A stretch of 64,000 nucleotides of DNA, from NCBI GenBank assembly GCA_037954235.1, contig JBBMOA010000018.1, positions 1,019,001-1,083,000 of the forward strand. The letters are read 5' to 3'. Position numbers and translations under genes: made by a program. This DNA is from Aulostomus chinensis. Its lineage: Eukaryota; Chordata; Actinopteri; Syngnathiformes; Aulostomidae. Shown here piece by piece: positions 57,331-64,000 of this stretch (position 1 is its first letter; each line of letters opens with the position of its first letter). The notes beneath the pieces were generated by a model. That model did no database searches, had not been told where the DNA came from, and saw only the letters and a list, made by a program, of their open reading frames with translations.

Positions 57331-59219
57331 CCCTCTTGACTGTATCAACACACTCCTCATTCAAACGAAGGAGAGCCTGCATTGGTGCCTGATTTGGGGT
57401 GAATTCACCTGAGATGATGGACAGATAGAAGGGGAGATAAATTTGATGGACGCACATCTTTCTGTCCGTCCATTCGTCTTGGAGAATATTCACACACAGA
57501 GGGTTGGATGAGGGACAGATCGATCTGTGGCCCTCTTATCAAACACGGATGGATCCACTCACAGTATCCAGCCGTACACGGAACTGGATTGGATTTATTC
57601 CACTCAAACAGACTTTTTCTGGCCAGTTTTCATCCTTCAACTCTCCATCCAGTCCATCTCTGACAATGTTTTTGTGAAAATCCATCCATAACTTTTTTGT
57701 AATCCAGCCACAAAAATACAAAATAACCTCTTAGGGGGAGGTAAAGATGGAAAACATACTGAGGAGGAGGTATTGCTTTCATGTAAAAGCTGTAATAAAA
57801 GGATTGGCCTCTATTTTTTAACATTTTTCATTTATAGATTTATATATTTGGTTTATCATCGGGAGTGTGCAGCTCTGCACTGGCCCCGGAGGAGCCCAGG
57901 GCACCTTCCAATGCACTGTGACTCTATAAATCCAGCCAGCATGAAATCTGACGGCGGTAACACTGAGACGAGAGCCAATCTGCCTGTTTACACCATCTCA
58001 TCTTACACAGAATCCTCGCTGCCTGCCCCGCAGACACCCGCACACCCACCCTCCTTCCCCCGACCTCCCTCCCCAGCATGTTTGCAGAAGTGTTCATGCT
58101 GAACAAAGTGATTGTATCATCTGGGCCTACTCTTCCATTTGTGGTGCCGCTCCTCCTGAAACCCGTTTCAAGCTGTGTCACCCCCCCAACTCAGGCAAAG
58201 TTTGAAAGATGGAAGAAGGCAACCATGCAAAGTGGACATATTCTCCAGCCTGCCGTAAAACAAGCAGGCGATGGACCATTAGCCATTTGCTGCTGCCGGC
58301 CGAGTTGCACATCTCACATCTGCACAAACAGAAGGTCATGAAAAACTTAACAAAAGAATAGGACAAATGTGAGCACGAGCAAAAAGAAAAGGGGTTTTCT
58401 TCTGTGAAATAAATGAATAATGCACCCGTTCCAGTTCTCTGGCCCTGCGCCCCTGCAGATCAACCCTGAGATCATTAGAGGTTTGGAGGAAATATTCACG
58501 CTCGTTTGTCACGTAGCAAGAATATGGCTGAACGTAAACACAGACAAGAAACCATATTTGAATAAATAACGTCGATTTACATGATTCATGAAAGCCTGTC
58601 TTGATACTTTGACAAAGTCCTGCAGCTATTTGTTTTCGTACAATATCAGCATTGTGTCACCTGATAGCAACAGAGCAGGTCCAAAGCTGCAAGTTCTCAA
58701 ATCTGAGCGACAATTTTTTCATTTCTTTTTATTCTGACTGTTTTTGTATGCTGAGGATATTAAAGGAGAAAACAGAAGAAGTTGTGACTGCAGGATTCCC
58801 TTCATCTTATTAAAGCTCCAATGTAGTTTTGCAACGACAGGCTTCCTCAATGACAGCCATCTGGTAAATGTTGCATTTCACTTGTTAGAAAAGAGCTTTC
58901 TTTTGTCTTTACTGTGGATTCAAGTTCTACTAATTCTGAATATGATTCAGGACAAATATATAAATACACCTCATTTATGTTGGGCCCAGGCCCCTTAGGC
59001 TCACCCACAACGCTGCACCTGTAATAAACCACATCCATCTGGTTTTATTTAGTCCAGGAGAACGGTGCAGTCCATAATCCAGCTCCCGCTCCGACCTGGC
59101 TCACTGAAATGCCAGCTCCACCTCGCCCTCCCTGATGTTAGCCTGCCATTATGGAGGAGCAGGGTGGACTAGGCATGTTCCGCCACTTTTCCAAGGCGCA
59201 AACCAGTCAATTTGTCATC
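57331..59219. other. Gene-free stretch
   Basis: No gene supported. Frames of 84-109 codons overlap on both strands (57773-58341) with no recognisable domain. Confidence 0.5.
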
Positions 59220-59900
59220 CAGTGAAGAGGTTGAACCTTTAATTAAAGTGGAGAGCTGCTGCCATCAGGGCCCGGCTAAATGTCACATGATAAATAACGG
59301 CAGAAGATCTGAAAAGCTCCCTTGGAGTTTCCTTCACTCGAGGGGATAAAAAGGCCACACACATTACAGAGTAACTGCATATCAATATGTTAAATAGGTT
59401 CAATTGTATAAATTGATTAAATGACCCAATTGTGAGGCAGCCATGCTGCAAAGACCCTGTTGTTTGAGCAGTGAATGTTGACAATGTCACGTAGGCCGGC
59501 TATTAATGGAAACCAAGCAGAGAGAATGTGCTGGTGAGTGACATTATTAAAGCAGATGATGGGTTTCTGAGCAGATCATTCACTGAATGCAATCGATAGC
59601 TCTGTGTCTAAACGCTCAGCCAGAAATTACACTTCAAGGCATTTCACCCGGGGTAAAATGACAGCACCATGAAACTGAATTGCTATGGACACTATTAGAA
59701 ACGATTGGCTAATTACATCCACCAGGAATCTGGATTCTTTATCGGTCCTTCTCATTTACTGTGAAGAGAGACCTGAAGCCGTCTGGAATATGATCCGTGC
59801 ATAAATATAGCGCTGCAGGCAGTGAAACTGTCTGCCTTTACAGTCCAATATTTCCAGAAGCCTGTTGTCTGATACCGAGTCATTTGTTGAAGCACTGACA
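59220..59900. other. Candidate conserved non-coding block
   Basis: Even, AT-rich, repeat-free DNA. It has a CTTTAATTAAAG palindrome at about 59237, CATGATAAATAACGG, CATATCAATATG, TGATTAAATGACC, GGCTATTAATGG and GGCTAATTACATCC, all homeodomain- or HOX-type cores. Texture only; no alignment available. Confidence 0.45.
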
Positions 59901-59910
59901 GCCCTCTTTG

Positions 59911-59930
59911 CCCCCCCACCCCACCCCCCC
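59911..59930 (-). other. G-quadruplex-prone C-rich tract
   Basis: C7-A-C4-A-C8 on the plus strand gives closely spaced long G-runs on the minus strand. Confidence 0.65.
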
Positions 59931-60675
59931 GGACCCAGTGCAGCATATATTTTCAAAATTGGTTCATTTCACTCAGCTCATTATCAGGCAGCTTAATCTT
60001 GACCCTTCAAATCTCTAAATGATCGCCCTGTCTCTTGTCTTCCCTTCCTCTCGGAAACCCTTGAACGTGCTGTCAATTCCACTAAATTCCTCTCTCGTCT
60101 TTCAGCACTTGATCCCCTAATCTTACTTTTGTGTCACTCACACAACGGCAACTCTTCCTCTGTAACTTTCAGCTTAAACGCAGCTTCACCTCCCTCTGTT
60201 TTAATACCCATCATGCCTCACTGTGTGTTTACAACCCTGATCTTCAGCAGCAGCCACTAACTTGATCATTTGACGAACCTTATCGTTATTAAATGTAACG
60301 CTGATACAACACGTGTCTGAGACATGAGGGAATGAAAGGATTAAAGCTTTTCAGAACGACTAATTATTCCAGGAGCTTTGCTAGCCTCCATTGGTTCTGG
60401 TCATACGGACAATTAAGTGTGATGGGATCCACTACAACACCTCTGATGTTCATTTCCTATTATTTCTTTTTTGTAATGAATCCCGCGGAGCCTGTTTACT
60501 TGTTTTCAATTTTACTTTCATGCTTGTTTTTTAACACTATTATTCTCAGCATTAACATCCCGCAGTTACCTTGATGAACTGAACCTGGAAGATCCTCAAC
60601 TTGGTTCAACACCAGAGCTGATTTACTGGTTCAATCACCCACCATCGCATGGAACAATCCTATTGGCTGCTGGGG
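59931..60675. other. Unannotated stretch, no gene seen
   Basis: An 80-codon plus frame at 60332-60574 is hydrophobic and Phe/Tyr-rich because of AT-rich DNA. No domain. No repeat. Confidence 0.5.
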
Positions 60676-60968
60676 GAGGAACCGGGAGGGGACCACTTCC
60701 TGTTGGTGGAGGAACCGGGAGATGACCACTTCCTGCTGGACTACAAACACACCTCATTCTTGAGATGACCACTTCCTGCTGGACTACAAACACACCTCAT
60801 TCTTGAGATGACCACTTCCTGCTGGACTACAAAAACACCTCATCTCTGACATGCTAACTTCCTGTATGCTACAAAAATATCTCATCCCTGACATAATTTC
60901 CTGCTGGACTACAAAAACACCTCATCTCTGATTTGCCAACTTCCTGTTGAACTACAAACAAACTTCAT
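60676..60968. repeat. 43-bp tandem array, decaying 5' to 3'
   Basis: Units with GATGACCACTTCCTGCTGG, then ACTACAAACACACCTCATTC, start at about 60721, 60764 and 60807 (exact 43-bp spacing). Progressively diverged units follow (about 60850, 60890, 60928). Upstream, a shorter 33-bp version (GAGGAACCGGGAG..GACCACTTCCTG) occurs twice from 60676. There are no unique spacers. Confidence 0.93.
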
Positions 60969-63325
60969 CCCAAATTAAACTGAGTTTCCTAACCAAAGGT
61001 GTGGGGCTCTTGAGCTTGGATAGGACAACAAAATATCAGTAAATCAAACAAGATATTGGAAATATTTCAAACGTTGTACAAATACGTAATCCAACATGGC
61101 TGCCACAGGAAGTAATTAAGAGCAACCCTAAATGATGTCTAGCATGTTGAGAGTGTGTAAACTGGGGGCGACCCCCTGATCGTCAGAATCTGACAATTTG
61201 TGAGAAGGACCCTGCTTCACCTGCCAGTCCCACAGTTGAAGCTTTGCGGTCATGTTACATCATCTCAGGTGATGCGCACCCTGACGAGGGGGGTGGAGTT
61301 TGAGGTGTGTTGCTGAGCCTGACTCCAGAATGTCACACTGACTGTACCGCCACTGCTCATTACTTTGGCAGACTCAGGTGTGGTGGTGGTGGTAGCATCA
61401 GCAGCACCCTATTAGTCAAATGCAGCACTTTCTACTCTTAAAACAACAGAAATAGTATGAATCGAGCTTTGACTCTAGTGAAAACGTGCCGCAGGATTCT
61501 GCAGACAGAGACGGCGAGCAATGGCGGTGGTTACGGAGGTAGACACATTCAGCCGGATGTCGTCATTTGGCACCGTTAGCTGTCGCTGTGTTTCCTCTGA
61601 TTTTAATGGTGCTGCTGGGTAACTGGACCCGTTGACCCGGAGACGCTCGTTCCTGCGTCATCCCGCCAACCAAAACACTCCTTCCTCTTTTAACTACCCT
61701 GGCAAACAGACACATTTTTCTCACATGTTCGAATATCCCAGCACAACCCCTGACAGTTTAATTTCAGCCACCGTGCGTGTTTTCTTTAGAATAAATCAAA
61801 GGATGAACAGTGAAAATAAATGAGAACAAATACGAGTATGAGAATAGAACAAATGGGTGTGAGAGCAAGAATACAATAATGTGAGAGGCTGCAGAGATTT
61901 ATGACATTTATGGCTCTTCATTTATATATTTTCTACTTTAAGTTGAATGTATGCGCCCGACTCTAATTGCTTTGCCTCTCACTTCAGCACCTTAAACTGA
62001 TACTGTTAATAATTCAAGCCTCATTGGTAATCTACCTCTTTTCCTAATCGTCCTAATAATTCATTTGTTCACTGATTAATTACACTCATTTATGTCACAG
62101 GGAAACAACATTTGTTTTTAATTGTGCATGTCAAAAGAATTTTCCAGTCGTCCTATTAAAGCTCGCGCTGGCTGTTTGGCGCTTTGGTCACCGCAGGGTT
62201 CCACCGCGCACTTTCTCGACTCCTCGGCAGGCGCCAGCCATCAGATTTTCCACGATCGCACCATATGTGGCATCACAGTTAATTACTCAAGAGAAATTGG
62301 CAAAAGATGGCGACGTAACAGCAGGTGAGGAGCTCCAGCCCAGAGCAAACCCAACACTAACTGGTCAAGCTCAGCTGCCCTCGGCCCGCCGCTGTCGGAG
62401 ACGCGCGGGATGGGCTCGTTCGCGCTGTTTGGCCTTCATTACAGATCAGGGAAGGTGCAATTAGTAAGAAGCCCCCACCAGTTTGTAATCACCTTAAGAC
62501 ATCCACTTCAACAGAACAGCACATAAATCAGTTCCTGTTGCCTGTTCAAGCCCTGGATGCAACATTATAGCAGCAGATGTCAGCGGCGAGGACGGACCCT
62601 TCAGAGGCGGCAGCCTTCAGCTGCGCTCACAGCCTCGTGGTCTTGGCTGAGAACTGGGAAAAGAGAGGCTGCAGAAAAAACCCCAAAGTTGGTTGGAAGG
62701 AAACGGTTTCTGGTGTCTGACATTTGCTGAAATGCTATTTTCAAATTTGTACTTTCACTCAAAGCAGAAGGATATTTTAAAATAGGAAATATCAAATTGC
62801 AGTTTTAATGACAGATATTGATAAATGATTTTTGCTATTAAAGGGAATATTCATTTTTTTATATCATGAATCCATTTTTTCTTGTGTTTTCGTATTTCAA
62901 AATCACAAAATGACAGAAGTTGTGATGTTTGAGGGGACGTGAGGGGAACAGAGGTGGTCGGAGGATGACAGTGCAGCCAGGACGTCTCTGCAGCACCACA
63001 GTGTTGAACAGGAAATGAGATTTTGACACATAATTAGCCTTGAATACATGCCACGCCCCCTGCCATGTCAACACTGTCGTCAGCCACTGCTCCCATTGTA
63101 CTCACAGTACAGCACCGTCACTGGGAAGAGATCCGTTTGTTGTTATCATGCACGACTCTGTTAAAGCTGAGATTGTTACGTTTTATTGTTGTTTATCTAA
63201 ATTCGCATCAGCATTACTGTCTTTAATATTCTTTCACAAAACAAATCGTTCCCGCCATCTAAAATGTGGTTCAACTGAAAAACAAAAATTAAATATTGTA
63301 TTTGATTGAAAGAGTTTGATTTAAA
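60969..63325. other. Gene-free stretch with one weak exon candidate
   Basis: No gene supported. 62197-62324 (+) is bounded by a possible acceptor (CACCGCAG) and a consensus-like donor (CAG|GTGAGG). It is open in two frames, but the polypyrimidine tract is weak and the product is unrecognised. A (GGT)n run lies at 61380-61395. 61900-62110 and 62440-62530 are AT-rich and CNE-like in texture. Confidence 0.4.
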
Positions 63326-63525
63326 GAGGCGGCGTGGCTCAGAGGTAGAGTGGCTGTCTGGCAACCCAAGGGTCGCTGGTTCGATCCCCACTTCCCCCAG
63401 TGACCATGTCCAAGACTCCTTGAGCAAGATACTGAACCCCTAATTGCTCCTGATGGCCCTGTGATGGACTGGTGACCCGTCCAGGGTGAACCCCGCCTCT
63501 CATCCAATGTCAGCTGGGATAGGCA
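63326..63525 (+). mobile_element. tRNA-derived SINE, mosaic with another repeat
   Basis: A tRNA-like head carries an A box (TGGCTCAGAGGTAGAG) and a canonical B box GGTTCGATCC at 63378-63387. The body follows with GAGCAAGATACTGAACCCC (63422-63440). At about 63455 it leaves the usual body, as seen at 37662-37928, and continues as the reverse complement of the repeat at 9641/57152 (GATGGACTGGTGACCCGTCC ... CAGCTGGGATAGGC). It is therefore a chimera of two repeat types. It ends near a small palindrome (GAGCTTAA-GCT-TTAAGCTC, about 63528-63546). Confidence 0.85.
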
Positions 63526-64000
63526 GAGCTTAAGCTTTAAGCTCAGAGCTTAACTGTACTCTCATAATTTCCCGGTGTATTCTTATTCATCCAGTATTTT
63601 ACTGGACGGGTGAATGCACTTTCAAGGGAGGCATACAGACAAAACAGAAATGTCTTTTCAAACGGCAAAGCGGCTCCGTAACTTCCTCCGAGACTCGTTC
63701 ATTCAAAAAAAAATTGATGAGGAGACTCTGTTTAAAGAAACAAAAGAGGAAGAGCAGCACTTGATGGCGCTCAGTACAACCATGCTAAAGTTGTAGAACA
63801 ACAACATATCGTATTAATAACAATAATAATCCTTCACCTCATTTACATTCTAACCAGCCTGCGTTTGATGCACAATTAGAAATAAAAATGAGCATTCAAG
63901 CATGAAAAGACATCGGGGAAAAGACGCTCTACAAGATAAATGAAGCTAACTACTATGAACATTCACATGACGATGATAAACATAACTAATAATTACTGGA
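63526..64000. other. Window end, no gene seen
   Basis: A 60-codon frame at 63614-63796 (+) is Lys/Glu-rich (KIDEETLFKETKEEEQH) with no known domain. It could be chance or a small exon. The rest is AT-rich. Confidence 0.4.

Noticed and set aside
60676..60968. CRISPR-like array
   Set aside because: A head-to-tail 43-bp minisatellite without spacers.

Overview
The window reads as nuclear DNA from a ray-finned fish, probably a percomorph teleost. The best evidence is its dispersed repeats. There are tRNA-headed SINEs with the teleost body motif ending in GAGCAAGATACTGAACCCC (37662-37928 minus, 63326-63525 plus). There are two near-identical copies of a common teleost repeat (about 9641-9790 and 57152-57330), and decayed copies of other fish repeats. 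Simple-sequence DNA is abundant ((CA)n, (AT)n, (CATC)n, (CAG)n). Nothing looks prokaryotic, organellar or viral, and no intact transposase, reverse transcriptase or other recognisable protein gene is present.

The window looks like a long intergenic or intronic stretch, a gene desert. Open frames are short, overlap on both strands, and match no family I can recognise. The longest ones are artefacts of simple repeats. The most exon-like segment is 51369-51521 (+): 50 codons running from an acidic stretch to a basic tail, ending at a possible GT donor and preceded by about 700 bases of AT-rich, motif-dense DNA. Several other repeat-free blocks look like conserved non-coding elements: 11040-11640, 18090-18260, 24780-25215, 48470-48720, 50640-51350 and 59220-59900. 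That is a judgement of texture and needs alignment.

Layout. 0-8 kb: ordinary DNA with a foldback element (3735-3812) and small microsatellites. 8-10 kb: an 11-bp minisatellite that makes a ladder of GGGTCA half-sites (8380-8510), then a 0.9-kb CATC-type array joined to a dispersed repeat. 10-20 kb: quiet DNA with a strong CTCF-like site at 12193. 20.3-21.6 kb: a 439-triplet interrupted CAG array. 22-34 kb: quiet, with decayed repeats. 34.1-35.4 kb: two 184-bp arms in inverted orientation, about 96% identical and without indels, around 866 bases of unrelated DNA. 37.6-39.2 kb: SINE and repeat cluster with a second CTCF-like site. 42.9-46.8 kb: degenerate 21-bp repeats, long microsatellites and a 67-bp minisatellite. 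47-54 kb: G-quadruplex-prone tracts, the candidate exon and a third CTCF-like site. 56.7 kb: an 84-nt hairpin with a perfect 36-bp stem. 60.7 kb: a 43-bp tandem array. 63.3 kb: a mosaic SINE.

No set of genes working together can be described. The items most worth follow-up are the inverted 184-bp pair, the perfect hairpin, the CAG array, the GGGTCA ladder and the exon-like segment at 51.4 kb.
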